DNA from: Weissella bombi
GTDB lineage: Bacteria; Bacillota; Bacilli; Lactobacillales; Lactobacillaceae
Direction of reading: 5' to 3'
Length of the DNA stretch: 54,399 nt
NCBI RefSeq assembly: GCF_900094835.1
Contig: NZ_FMAO01000013.1
Location: 1 to 54,399, forward strand
Positions 17,757 to 26,413 of the stretch are shown here, piece by piece. The position numbers were made by a program, and so were the translations under genes. Each line of letters opens with the position of its first letter. Positions within the stretch are counted from its first letter, which is position 1. The notes under the pieces are model-generated. The model was not told the origin of the DNA, made no database searches, and was given only the letters and a program-made list of their open reading frames with translations.

Positions 17757-19373
17757 TTACTTCTTGTAAGCCCACTTCCAATCGAAAGGTGCTCCAGTAG
17801 TATTTGATACAACATCCTTAACTGATGTGTTCAACAATGATGGCTTTGCTTGGTAGTATACCGGTGCAATAGCAGCATCTTCTTGCAATAGCTTTTCAGC
17901 ATCTGCGTAGTCTTGATAACGCTTCTTCTCATCGTTAACATCAGTTGTCTTAGCATCACTCATCAACTTATCGTAGTCGGCATTCTTCCAGCTACCATTG
18001 TTAAATGATGAATCAGATGTATACAAATCTAAGAATGTTGATGGGTCAGCATAGTCACCACCCCAAATTGTGTTAACCATATCGAACTTCTTATCATCTG
18101 ATAATGAGATACGTTGCTTAAATGGTACCGTCTTAATTGTAACCTTCAAACCTGGCAACTTCTCCATTTGTGATTGGATAAATTGTGCTGAACGCTTTGC
18201 ACCATCAGTATCGTCAGTTAGGTATTGTAGGTTAACCTTCTTCTTACCAGTTTCCTTCAATCCTTGCTTCCACAATTTCTTAGCTGCCTTTAGGTCGTAA
18301 CCACTAGCCTTCTTATCAGCTGCTACCTTAGCAAAGTCCTTACCTGAGTTAGGATCCTTAGCTAGCTTTGTTGCAGTGAATGAGTAGGCAGGCTTACCAC
18401 CTCCACCAAGAATCTTAGATGACATTGTGCTACGGTCAATTGACTTTGACAATGCCTTACGGATATTTGTGTTATCCAATGGCTTCTTGTTTTCATTAAA
18501 TTCAATGAAGGCTGTTGAAGCTTGTGAAATAACCGTGAAGTCCTTCTTGTTCTTTGAAGCCTTGTATTGATCAGGTGACAAAGTCGTGTAGTCGACCTTC
18601 TTTGACTTATACAAGTTATAACCAGTGTTTTGGTCCTTAATTGTTTGAATATTTACCTTTGGTGTCTTAACAGTCTTAGCGTCCCAGTAATCCTTGTTCT
18701 TTACCAAAGAAATCTTGTTGTTTGAACCAGTCCAGCCCTTCATAATGAAAGGTCCGTTAGAAATGGTGTACTTTGAAGCAGTTCCATACTTCTTACCAAC
18801 CTTGTCCACAAACTTCTTGTTTTGTGGTTCAAAAGTTGCCATTGTCATAACTGATTCTAGTTGTGGCATTGGACGATCAAGTGTAACTTCCAAGGTCTTG
18901 TCATCAATTGCCTTAACTCCTAAGTCAGATACTGGCTTGTCACCCTTTTGGATGGCATCAGCATTCTTGATACCTGAGAATAAGTAGGCATATTGTGAAG
19001 CAGTCTTAGGGTCGTTAGTACGTTGCCAACCATAAACATAGTCATTAGCCGTAACTGGATCGCCGTTAGACCACTTAGCATCACGCAAATGATAAGTCAA
19101 AGTCAAGCCATCATCTGACTTGTCAACTGAAGTGGCACCTGCCAATGCTGGCTTACCAGATTGGTCAGTACGGTACAAACCTTCACCAATTGATTGTAGA
19201 TATGTAAAATCAATTGCGGCGGTTGTCTTTGAAGGATCCATGGTTCCAACATTTGCAGTTTCTGTCCAGTTAATCGTCTTATACTTTGCAGCACTTGCCG
19301 TAACTGGCACAACAGCTGATCCTAAAATCACAGCACCAGACAACAAAGCACTTACCTTTAATGTCTTATTCAT
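17757..19373 (-). CDS. oppA: Oligopeptide-binding protein OppA
   Basis: This is the extracellular receptor of the Opp importer, SBP family 5, 538 aa. An N-terminal signal sequence (about residues 1-28, KVSALLSGAVILGSAVVPVT followed by ASA) lacks a lipobox cysteine, so signal peptidase I cleavage near ASA is predicted rather than lipidation. The mature part shows NVGTMDPSKTTAAIDFTYLQ, LRDAKWSNGDPVTANDYVYG and FIEFNENKKPLDNTNIRKAL. It is very lysine-rich. How it stays at the cell surface is unclear. It is transcribed from a strong promoter at 19428-19456 and followed by a terminator. Confidence 0.92.
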   Translation of the reverse strand: MNKTLKVSALLSGAVILGSAVVPVTASAAKYKTINWTETANVGTMDPSKTTAAIDFTYLQSIGEGLYRTDQSGKPALAGATSVDKSDDGLTLTYHLRDAKWSNGDPVTANDYVYGWQRTNDPKTASQYAYLFSGIKNADAIQKGDKPVSDLGVKAIDDKTLEVTLDRPMPQLESVMTMATFEPQNKKFVDKVGKKYGTASKYTISNGPFIMKGWTGSNNKISLVKNKDYWDAKTVKTPKVNIQTIKDQNTGYNLYKSKKVDYTTLSPDQYKASKNKKDFTVISQASTAFIEFNENKKPLDNTNIRKALSKSIDRSTMSSKILGGGGKPAYSFTATKLAKDPNSGKDFAKVAADKKASGYDLKAAKKLWKQGLKETGKKKVNLQYLTDDTDGAKRSAQFIQSQMEKLPGLKVTIKTVPFKQRISLSDDKKFDMVNTIWGGDYADPSTFLDLYTSDSSFNNGSWKNADYDKLMSDAKTTDVNDEKKRYQDYADAEKLLQEDAAIAPVYYQAKPSLLNTSVKDVVSNTTGAPFDWKWAYKK

Positions 19374-19427
19374 AATTATTCCCCGTTCCTTATAACCACA
19401 TTCAAAATACGTGATAACTTTTTCATA

Positions 19428-19456
19428 ATAATATAATAAACATTTGCGGTAGTCAA
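19428..19456 (-). promoter_or_regulatory. oppA promoter
   Basis: TTGACT (19451-19456) and TATTAT (19428-19433) are spaced exactly 17 bp on the minus strand, a near-consensus sigma-A promoter about 50 bp upstream of the oppA start codon. Confidence 0.75.
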
Positions 19457-19598
19457 GAATATATTTAAGATTCGTTTTAATAAACTATCACATAAAAACC
19501 GATAAATCGTTATTATATAAGTCATTAAAACGTTTTATTGTATTTTTCACCTCTCATTTAAGGCTCATTTTGACGATGGCTATTTTCTCATTTAATAC

Positions 19599-19631
19599 AA
19601 AAAAGCCGAGATAACCTGTATCTCGACTTTA
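19599..19631 (-). terminator. Intrinsic terminator after the amino-acid ABC operon
   Basis: AGTCGAGATA pairs with TATCTCGGCT around a 5-nt loop and is followed by a T run on the minus strand. Confidence 0.8.
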
Positions 19632-19643
19632 TATGTTTAATTT

Positions 19644-20300
19644 TTATGCAGCCATTCGGCGGTCTAATATATCACCAATCTTTGAAATAATAAAGTTTAG
19701 AATAAAGTAGATGACAGCCAAAGCGAAGAACATTGAAATGATAGCCCCTGGTTCCTGTGCATAAACAATTTGCGCACGATAAGTTACTTCTGGCAACATA
19801 ATAATAGTTGCCAATGACGTATCCTTAATCAATGAAACAAATTGTGACACAATTGGTGGAATCATCTTTTTGTAAGCTTGTGGCAAAATAATGTGCCATA
19901 ATGCTTGCTTAAAGTTCAAACCGTTTGATAGTGCCCCTTCTAATTGTCCCTTTGGCACGGCCATAATACCTGAACGAATAATTTCAGCCAACATTGCTGA
20001 TTCAAAAATCGTCAAGGCAAAAATGGTTGATGTCACGACACCAAAGTGAATTCCAACCTTAGGCAAAGCAAAGTACGTAAAGAAGATAATCAACAATAAT
20101 GGCAAATTACGGATTAAATCAATAATAAAGCCAACAATTTGTGAAAAATATGGAATCTTTACATATCTAATAACACCCAAAACTGATCCAATGATAAAAC
20201 TCAAAATAACTGAAACAACAGCTACTTCGACCGTAACACCCAATCCAGACATTAGGAAACGTAAGTTAACCCATGAAAATGCTGAAAAGAAATCACTCAT
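19644..20300 (-). CDS. Polar amino acid ABC transporter permease (second subunit)
   Basis: This is a 218-aa membrane permease of the His/Glu/Gln/Arg family (HisM type). It has about five hydrophobic segments, beginning FLMSGLGVTVEVAVVSVILS. The docking loop GQLEGALSNGLNFKQALWHI is followed by ILPQAYKKMIPPIVSQFVSL, both typical of glutamine/glutamate permeases. It overlaps the preceding permease gene by four bases and ends the four-gene operon. Confidence 0.9.
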   Translation of the reverse strand: MSDFFSAFSWVNLRFLMSGLGVTVEVAVVSVILSFIIGSVLGVIRYVKIPYFSQIVGFIIDLIRNLPLLLIIFFTYFALPKVGIHFGVVTSTIFALTIFESAMLAEIIRSGIMAVPKGQLEGALSNGLNFKQALWHIILPQAYKKMIPPIVSQFVSLIKDTSLATIIMLPEVTYRAQIVYAQEPGAIISMFFALAVIYFILNFIISKIGDILDRRMAA

Positions 20301-20950
20301 GCTCGGCCTCCTTTCTTCTCAAGACGATTCTCCAAATAACGCATGTAATAGCTCAAAGGCATCGTCAAAATAAGATAGAAAATACCAACGATAATGAATG
20401 GTCCAAACGTATCAAAAGTAGCCTGAGAAATTTGGTTAGCTTGATACATCAAATCTAATCCAGCAACGAATGCCAGGACAGATGAATTCTTAATTAGATT
20501 GATAAATTGGTTACCTAGTGGTGGGATTACAAGTTTAAAGGCTTGTGGCAAAACAACATAACGCATTCCTTGCCACCATGACAAACCATTTGACATGGCA
20601 CCCTCTAATTGTCCCTTTGGTACGGCATTGATTCCGGCACGAACCGTTTCAGCAATGAAAGCTGATGTATACAATGTCAAACCAAATGTTCCAGCTGCAA
20701 AACCACTAATCTTAATCACATTAGCAATTACAACATAGAAGAACATTGTGATAACCAATAATGGAATATTACGTACAATTTCAATATAAATACGTCCGAT
20801 AATGTTGGCTACTTTATTAGGTACTACTTCCATAAGCGCGAAAGCTGTTCCCAAAATAATTGAACCAATCAGTGCTAAGATTGACGACAAAATCGTCCAA
20901 CCAAAACCGGTTAGAAATTCACCGGCATGGGATTGAAATAATGATATCAT
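20297..20950 (-). CDS. Polar amino acid ABC transporter permease (first subunit)
   Basis: This is a 217-aa membrane permease paralogous to its downstream neighbour. Its docking loop is GQLEGAMSNGLSWWQGMRYV, followed by LPQAFKLVIPPLGNQFINLI. About five hydrophobic segments are visible. It probably forms a heterodimeric pore with the 19644-20300 product. Its start overlaps the receptor gene by four bases, indicating coupled translation. Confidence 0.9.
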   Translation of the reverse strand: MISLFQSHAGEFLTGFGWTILSSILALIGSIILGTAFALMEVVPNKVANIIGRIYIEIVRNIPLLVITMFFYVVIANVIKISGFAAGTFGLTLYTSAFIAETVRAGINAVPKGQLEGAMSNGLSWWQGMRYVVLPQAFKLVIPPLGNQFINLIKNSSVLAFVAGLDLMYQANQISQATFDTFGPFIIVGIFYLILTMPLSYYMRYLENRLEKKGGRA

Positions 20951-21798
20951 TCTCCAGCCAACTCCTTCCAGTCCATACCCTTTACGTCACCAAACCATTT
21001 CTTAGCCATTTTCTCGTAAGTACCATCAGTTTTAATCTCATTGATAGCCTTATTAACAGCCTTAACAAGCTTAGGATTTTGCTTTTGCATCGCTACTCCG
21101 TATGGTTCCTTTGTAAAGGTACCACCACGAACCTCTAATGACTTAGATCCAGCAGCCATACCATACAAAATACCATTATCAGTTGTTAGTGCATCCCCTT
21201 GGCCAGCTTTCAAAGCTGTCAAAGCAGTTGCGTAATCTTGTAGACCAACAACTTTTGCTTTAGGTGCAAAATCTTTAATTTCATCAATTGAAGTTGAACC
21301 TTGTACCGCTAGCACTCGTGCCTTAGGTGTGTTTAACTCCTTAACATTGTGATACTTACTTGATTTTTTAACCAAGATTGATTGACCAGCATTAAAGTAA
21401 GGCTGTGAAAAATCAACAACCTTTTGTCGATCAGGCGTAACAGACATCGTGGCAATAATGGCATCGATATTACCATTAATTAGCATTGGTACACGTGTTC
21501 CTGATGTAATTTGTGTATAAACAACCTTCGCATCTGGGTTAACACGCTTTGTGATTTCTTTCGCCATCTCAACATCAAAACCTTCAAGCTTACCAGTTTT
21601 AATGTTCATCAATCCCATCAACTTAGTGTCACCTTTGACACCCCAATTCATGCGATCGGTTTTCATAATACGGTTGTATGTTTCATTTTTAGCGTTATCA
21701 GCAGCATGGACATTACTTGTTGCCGCTACGCCAGTAAACAAAGCAAAGGCTGAAGCCGCTAACATCGACTTCACCACAACTTGAAATCTACTTTTCAT
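20947..21798 (-). CDS. Polar amino acid ABC transporter substrate-binding protein
   Basis: This is a 283-aa SBP family 3 receptor, probably for glutamine, glutamate or aspartate. The N-terminal signal (about residues 1-32, MLAASAFALFTGVAATSNVH followed by AADN) has a clear signal peptidase I site (VHA-AD) and no lipobox cysteine. The mature part shows GKLEGFDVEMAKEITKRVNP, TSGTRVPMLINGNIDAIIAT and VTPDRQKVVDFSQPYFNAGQ, hallmarks of glutamine/glutamate receptors. It lies between the ATPase and the permeases in one operon. Confidence 0.9.
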   Translation of the reverse strand: MKSRFQVVVKSMLAASAFALFTGVAATSNVHAADNAKNETYNRIMKTDRMNWGVKGDTKLMGLMNIKTGKLEGFDVEMAKEITKRVNPDAKVVYTQITSGTRVPMLINGNIDAIIATMSVTPDRQKVVDFSQPYFNAGQSILVKKSSKYHNVKELNTPKARVLAVQGSTSIDEIKDFAPKAKVVGLQDYATALTALKAGQGDALTTDNGILYGMAAGSKSLEVRGGTFTKEPYGVAMQKQNPKLVKAVNKAINEIKTDGTYEKMAKKWFGDVKGMDWKELAGE

Positions 21799-21809
21799 GT
21801 TGCACCTCC

Positions 21810-22544
21810 TTAGCGAATAATTTGCGATAGGAATTCTTGTGCACGAGGTTCCTTTGGTTGCGCGAAGAATTCATCAGTTGGTGAATCTTCCAAGATTTGT
21901 CCTTGATCCATGAAAATAACACGGTCAGCAACTTGCTTAGCAAATCCCATTTCGTGTGTCACAACCAATGTCGTCATTGATGAATCGTTAACAATATCTT
22001 TAATAATCTTCAAAACACCATTAACCATTTCCGGATCCAACGCTGAGGTTGGCTCATCAAACAACAAAGCTTTTGGCTTCATAGCTAATGAACGCGCAAT
22101 CGCAATACGTTGTTGTTGACCACCAGATAGCGCTGATGGTACCTTTTCAGCTTGATCAACCAAGCCAACGCGGTCCAACAATGCCATCGCTGTCTTCTTA
22201 TTCTCATCTTCGTCACGATGTAGCACCAAACGTGGTGCTAACATAATGTTTTCCAAAACTGTTTTGTTTGCATACAAGTTAAAGTGTTGGAAAACCATCC
22301 CCACATTTTTACGTGTACGATTCATATCCGTTTTAGGATTAGCTAAGTCTTGCCCATTAACAATTAGCTGACCGCCCTGTACCGGTTCTAGACCGTTAAT
22401 TGTTCGAATCAATGTTGATTTACCTGACCCTGAAGGTCCGATCAAAACAACTGTTTCACCAGCCTCTACCTTTAAGTTAATGTCCGTCAATGCATGGTAA
22501 TCACCATAGAATTTGTTGACATCTTTGAATTCGATCATCGACAT
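21810..22544 (-). CDS. Polar amino acid ABC transporter ATP-binding protein
   Basis: This is a 244-aa GlnQ-type ATPase and the first gene of the operon. Walker A is GPSGSGKSTLIRTINGLE, the Q-loop region is GMVFQHFNLYANKTVLENI, the signature is LSGGQQQRIAIARSL, Walker B is LLFDEPTSALD, and the switch is VVTHEMGFA. AAGGAGG is 8 nt before the ATG. It is preceded by a promoter and a leader with two hairpins (22561-22666). Confidence 0.93.
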   Translation of the reverse strand: MSMIEFKDVNKFYGDYHALTDINLKVEAGETVVLIGPSGSGKSTLIRTINGLEPVQGGQLIVNGQDLANPKTDMNRTRKNVGMVFQHFNLYANKTVLENIMLAPRLVLHRDEDENKKTAMALLDRVGLVDQAEKVPSALSGGQQQRIAIARSLAMKPKALLFDEPTSALDPEMVNGVLKIIKDIVNDSSMTTLVVTHEMGFAKQVADRVIFMDQGQILEDSPTDEFFAQPKEPRAQEFLSQIIR

Positions 22545-22560
22545 AACGGTTCCTCCTTAT

Positions 22561-22666
22561 AGACAATCCCCCTAATGGATTATCTTAGTATATAAAATAA
22601 CCCGTCGCGATTTTTTCGTGACGGGTCGCTAAACTAATAATAATCTGAAATTATCTAAAATGTCAA
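22561..22666 (-). promoter_or_regulatory. Promoter and structured leader of the amino-acid ABC operon
   Basis: On the minus strand TTGACA (22661-22666) lies 17-18 bp before TTATTA/TATTAT (22637-22643). The RNA would begin with a hairpin of about 11 bp with one mismatch (22599-22628, ACCCGTC paired with GACGGGT). It then has a second hairpin (22561-22584, GATAATCC paired with GGATTGTC) just upstream of the ribosome-binding site. The first hairpin has a poor U-tail. It could also serve as a weak terminator for transcripts coming from the membrane-protein gene at 22719. Confidence 0.5.
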
Positions 22667-22718
22667 ACATCTTGTTAAGTTTATTAACATGACATGTGAA
22701 ATTAGTTCATTATATTTA

Positions 22719-23516
22719 TTATTTTTTTGTATATGCCAATTCAACAGACAAGAAGTAAGGTTTTTCAATCGGCATCAATGCTTGACGTCCACGTGACTTA
22801 CCTGGTCCACCTGAAACGACTACTGAAGCAATATATAAATTGTATGATTTCAATGCTAAATCAACTGGTTGCAAACCAATTGTTTGAATACGTGCTAAAC
22901 GTGACGCTAACATTTCATTAACACCACCATAAATTGATAGGCCACCACGTTCTTCTTCTAAGCGGAAATAAGGTAACGGCGTTCCTGGATGATTAGCATA
23001 AATAGCAGTCTGACCAGTAGCCAAAAAGGCCATCTGTTCTTTTTCTGACAAGCCACCATAATTATCAGTAACCATACCACTTTCACGCAATTGGTCGACC
23101 ACTTTAGCTAACTCCGCTTCCATATCGCCATCAGATACGGTAGTTGCAGGTAAAACTTGCTTCTTGTCATATAAACCATTAGCTGGAACGTAAGGCATTG
23201 CGGCAGAAGTATCAGTAGCTTTAGCTGCTTGTGAACCACCTAACATTTTTTCAAGCAATGGTGAAATATCCCATTTAACAGTCTTCTGTGTGTAGTAATA
23301 AATAACATTCAAAACGACACAATACAAGATAAACAAAAATATTAGTAATAGACCTGCACCTCGTAAGTAAGCACCATTTTGAATATGACGAATTGCCAAA
23401 TACAAAATATAAAAATTACCTACACCTGAAAGGATTGAATATACTTGGCCTTTCCAACGTGCATTAACATTGAACATACCCAAGTAATGATTAAGTAAAT
23501 CTAATATCGATAACAT
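22719..23516 (-). CDS. Conserved membrane protein of unknown function
   Basis: This 265-aa protein has two hydrophobic segments at about residues 24-45 and 52-73 (YLRGAGLLLIFLFILYCVVL). A soluble C-terminal region of about 180 residues follows, with GGLSEKEQMAFLATGQTAIY and HPGTPLPYFRLEEERGGLSI. I do not recognise a characterised family. Its start overlaps the stop of the Ser/Thr/Asp-rich gene by one base, and that gene follows the guanylate-kinase-like gene by 6 bp, so the three form one tightly coupled operon. A cell-envelope role is a guess from topology only. Confidence 0.7.
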   Translation of the reverse strand: MLSILDLLNHYLGMFNVNARWKGQVYSILSGVGNFYILYLAIRHIQNGAYLRGAGLLLIFLFILYCVVLNVIYYYTQKTVKWDISPLLEKMLGGSQAAKATDTSAAMPYVPANGLYDKKQVLPATTVSDGDMEAELAKVVDQLRESGMVTDNYGGLSEKEQMAFLATGQTAIYANHPGTPLPYFRLEEERGGLSIYGGVNEMLASRLARIQTIGLQPVDLALKSYNLYIASVVVSGGPGKSRGRQALMPIEKPYFLSVELAYTKK

Positions 23517-24001
23517 TAATTAGTTGCTCCTTCCTGTGCAGCATCATTCGTTGCATTATTTGTCGCATCACCTGTTGTATTATCTGTATTAGATGAAGCA
23601 TCAGTTGCTGTACCAGTATTACTGCTACTTGATGCTTGATCAGTATCATCTGTTGCGTCGTTAGTTGATGACTGTTGATTGGTTGTTTGACTACTGCTTG
23701 TATCTGTATCATCCGTAGATGATGCCGAACTTGATGAAACATCAGAGTCATCCTCTACAGATTGACTATTAGATGCATCAGAATCTTCTGACTCACTAGA
23801 TGTCTTAGATGTCTTAGACGACTTAGTCGTATCTGTTGAGTCAACTTCAGACGTTGATGTATTTTTTGAGACAACTGATGATTTTGGTGCCCCATTTGAT
23901 GAATGTGTTGATACATTAACAATTGCATTTCCAGCACTAACAGCTAGAATAATTGACACCAATGCTACCGGTGTCATAAATGGTGGTGTACGATATGCCA
24001 T
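23516..24001 (-). CDS. Membrane-anchored Ser/Thr/Asp-rich low-complexity protein
   Basis: This 161-aa protein has one hydrophobic segment at about residues 9-30 (TPVALVSIILAVSAGNAIVN). About 120 residues almost entirely Ser, Thr, Asp, Asn and Glu follow, for example SSSSASSTDDTDTSSSQTTN. There is no LPXTG motif and no folded domain. The tail is probably extracellular and disordered, reminiscent of Ser-rich wall-spanning stalks, and could be a glycosylation target. Function unknown. It is the middle gene of the three-gene operon, coupled on both sides. Confidence 0.7.
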   Translation of the reverse strand: MAYRTPPFMTPVALVSIILAVSAGNAIVNVSTHSSNGAPKSSVVSKNTSTSEVDSTDTTKSSKTSKTSSESEDSDASNSQSVEDDSDVSSSSASSTDDTDTSSSQTTNQQSSTNDATDDTDQASSSSNTGTATDASSNTDNTTGDATNNATNDAAQEGATN

Positions 24002-24007
24002 GTGACT

Positions 24008-24583
24008 TTATTCCTCCTCTGGTTCAACAACCACAGCTTGTTTGACAATATTATCAATTGCCATTTTAGTACTTTGCCAATCATCATTTACCACAACATG
24101 AGCGATGCCTTGCAATGATGATGGTAATTGAATATCACGTTGATATTCCTGACTTTCTAAACGTTGACGCATCTCTTCAAGATTATCACCACGTTTAGAA
24201 AGGCGACCCAAAATTTCATCTGTTTTAGTTACTGTTAAAAAGATAATAACAGCTTCGTCACCTAATTTATCTGCATACGTTTTGGCGCCCGCCGTATCCA
24301 AAACGATTGTAATCAACGGACTCTTTTCCCATGCACGCTCTAACCCTTCATATGATGATCCATACTGAAAATTAGCATAGGCGACACTCTCTAAATAATG
24401 ATTTTTTAAAAAACTTTCTGGTGACTCGAAGTAATAATCAATTTGGTCAATTTCACCTTCTCGTGGTGGTCGCGTTGTATGCGTAATCACTTGCGGCATT
24501 TCATAAAATTCATTCAAATAGTTGGCAACCGTTGTTTTCCCTGTACCAGTATTACCCGTTAAAACGAATATTTTTCGATCCAT
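24008..24583 (-). CDS. Guanylate kinase-like P-loop protein
   Basis: This 191-aa protein has the guanylate kinase fold. The P-loop is LTGNTGTGKTTVANYL, and the GMP-binding segment THTTRPPREGEIDQIDYYFE retains the Arg and Tyr positions of Gmk. Later segments (VLDTAGAKTYAD, FLTVTKTDEILGRLSKRGD) match the family less closely. It may be a divergent guanylate kinase or a paralogue, since housekeeping gmk normally sits beside rpoZ. Its position with two envelope proteins of unknown function is unusual. AGAAAGAG precedes the ATG. Confidence 0.75.
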   Translation of the reverse strand: MDRKIFVLTGNTGTGKTTVANYLNEFYEMPQVITHTTRPPREGEIDQIDYYFESPESFLKNHYLESVAYANFQYGSSYEGLERAWEKSPLITIVLDTAGAKTYADKLGDEAVIIFLTVTKTDEILGRLSKRGDNLEEMRQRLESQEYQRDIQLPSSLQGIAHVVVNDDWQSTKMAIDNIVKQAVVVEPEEE

Positions 24584-24706
24584 AACTCTTTCTACTCTCT
24601 TTAATTAACTACTATTAGTATAATCCGCTAGGCTTAAGGTTCCCTAACAATTTGTTTTAAATTTTCTTTTTCATATTAATGTTAAACCTTTTGTTTACTC
24701 ACAATA

Positions 24707-24732
24707 AAAGCATGCACAAGATGTACATGCTG
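24707..24732 (-). terminator. Hairpin with short U-tail in the pepV/gmk-like gap
   Basis: AGCATG pairs with CATGCT around a 13-nt loop, followed by TTTTATT on the minus strand. It lies between the pepV terminator and the guanylate-kinase-like gene; a weak terminator or leader structure. The rest of the 334-bp gap is AT-rich with no recognisable gene. Confidence 0.4.
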
Positions 24733-24852
24733 TTGTGTGACGACTTCTATTTTAAAACAACCGACCTTAAGTACCAACCACTAATTCACATGTCACATAA
24801 TTGTAACACATTTTTATTGAAAATGAAAAATATATAAGTTGATATATACAAC

Positions 24853-24896
24853 AAAAGCCAGCAACCTATCCATTTCAATATGGTAAGTTGCTGGCC
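24853..24896 (-). terminator. Intrinsic terminator after pepV
   Basis: GCCAGCAAC pairs with GTTGCTGGC, with a further partly paired interior, and is followed by TTTT on the minus strand. Confidence 0.8.
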
Positions 24897-24917
24897 AATC
24901 TTTTTTAAAATATTTAA

Positions 24918-26333
24918 TTAAACATTTGCTAATTCATACATTGCTTGACCAAAAATAGCCATTGCACGAGTCAAATCAGCAACTGGATAGAATTCATCAG
25001 CTTGATGCATCGTATCAGGAACACCTTCAAACATTGCACCAAAGGCAACACCACGCTTCAACAAGCGACCGAATGTTCCACCACCAATAACTTGTTCTGC
25101 TGCTGGCAAACCAGTTTGATCGCGATAAACTTGCAACAATGTTTGTACTAGTGGATCATCACCAGGTACATAATGTGGCACTTGTGCATGTCCTTCTACC
25201 TTAGCAGTAGCATCAAAGGCTTCTGGCAAAGATGCGATAACATGGTCTTCAATTTCTTGTGCAGTAGTATTTTGTGGGTAACGGAAATTAGCATTAACAA
25301 AACCATCTTCCCCATCAGCAAAGCGTTGAATACCAACGTTCATTGACAAATCATGCATCAAATCATCATGTGTCTTAGCACCAATCTTAGCTGCAACTGT
25401 ATCATCATGCAATTGCGTTCCTAAGAACGTTAGGAATCCTTGTGCATTACCACCAAAGTCTTGATCTTGAAGGAAGTTAGCCAAGTATGTTCCAGCATTT
25501 TCACCAGTTTCAGGAGATGCACCATGCACTTGCTTACCATAGAAGGTAAACGTTACTTGGTTATCTGAAGCATCTGCTTCACCCTTAACACGAGTTTCAG
25601 CTGCTAGATAATCGTTCATAGCAGCAACTAATGCATCAGCATCAGCAGTTTCAACAACGGCTTTTGCAACACCAGGCACCATGTTTGGACGTTCACCGGC
25701 AGTAAATGATACCAACTTCAATGAACCACCTTGCGTACCAGCAAAACGTGTTACAACTGAAGCATTTCCTTTTTCACCATTAATAATAGGGAATTCAGCA
25801 TCAGGTGAGAATCCCATAGTTGGCTCACCATATTCTTCAAAGAATTCATCCATACCAGTCCAGTCAGACTCTTCATCGATTCCAACGACCAAAACTAGCT
25901 TACGCTTCAACTCCAATCCCAAATCCTTGATCATCTTCAAAGCATAGTAAGCTGTAAAAGTTGGTCCCTTATCATCAGAAGAACCACGAGCATACAAACG
26001 ACCATCTTCGATAACTGGCGTCCAAGGATCCTTAGTCCAGCCATCACCCTCAGGCATTACATCCAAGTGTCCAATAATGGCAACTGTTTCTTCAGCATCC
26101 TCAGGGCCTAATTCAGCATAGGCAACCAAGTTCTTGTAATTTCCAACACGGAACCCATCGCGCTTTGCAAACTCCTCAAACTTCAATAAAGCTTCTTTAG
26201 GACCAGGTCCTAAAGGTGCATCAGTTGTTGCTGCATCATCATCACGAACAGACTTGATAGCTAACATCTCTTTCAAATCCGTTAGTAAATCATCTTCATA
26301 TTTCAAGGCTTCAGCATGCCATTGTTTTACCAT
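24918..26333 (-). CDS. pepV: Dipeptidase PepV (M20 family)
   Basis: This cytoplasmic di-zinc dipeptidase splits dipeptides delivered by peptide importers such as Opp. It is about 471 aa. Metal ligands lie in IIGHLDVMPEGDGW, YARGSSDDKGPTFTAYYALK and VGIDEESDWTGMDEF, with the final histidine in DTMHQADEF. A large lid domain separates the two halves, as in Lactobacillus PepV. The start at 26333 (MVKQWHAEA) follows GGAGGA; a frame to 26369 is not conserved-looking. It is flanked downstream by a terminator. Confidence 0.93.
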   Translation of the reverse strand: MVKQWHAEALKYEDDLLTDLKEMLAIKSVRDDDAATTDAPLGPGPKEALLKFEEFAKRDGFRVGNYKNLVAYAELGPEDAEETVAIIGHLDVMPEGDGWTKDPWTPVIEDGRLYARGSSDDKGPTFTAYYALKMIKDLGLELKRKLVLVVGIDEESDWTGMDEFFEEYGEPTMGFSPDAEFPIINGEKGNASVVTRFAGTQGGSLKLVSFTAGERPNMVPGVAKAVVETADADALVAAMNDYLAAETRVKGEADASDNQVTFTFYGKQVHGASPETGENAGTYLANFLQDQDFGGNAQGFLTFLGTQLHDDTVAAKIGAKTHDDLMHDLSMNVGIQRFADGEDGFVNANFRYPQNTTAQEIEDHVIASLPEAFDATAKVEGHAQVPHYVPGDDPLVQTLLQVYRDQTGLPAAEQVIGGGTFGRLLKRGVAFGAMFEGVPDTMHQADEFYPVADLTRAMAIFGQAMYELANV

Positions 26334-26413
26334 TTGTAAAATTCCTCCATGAGTCATATTTGTTCTCAATTATACACTTCTTTGTATTATTACACACCTT
26401 GCATTAACATGTC

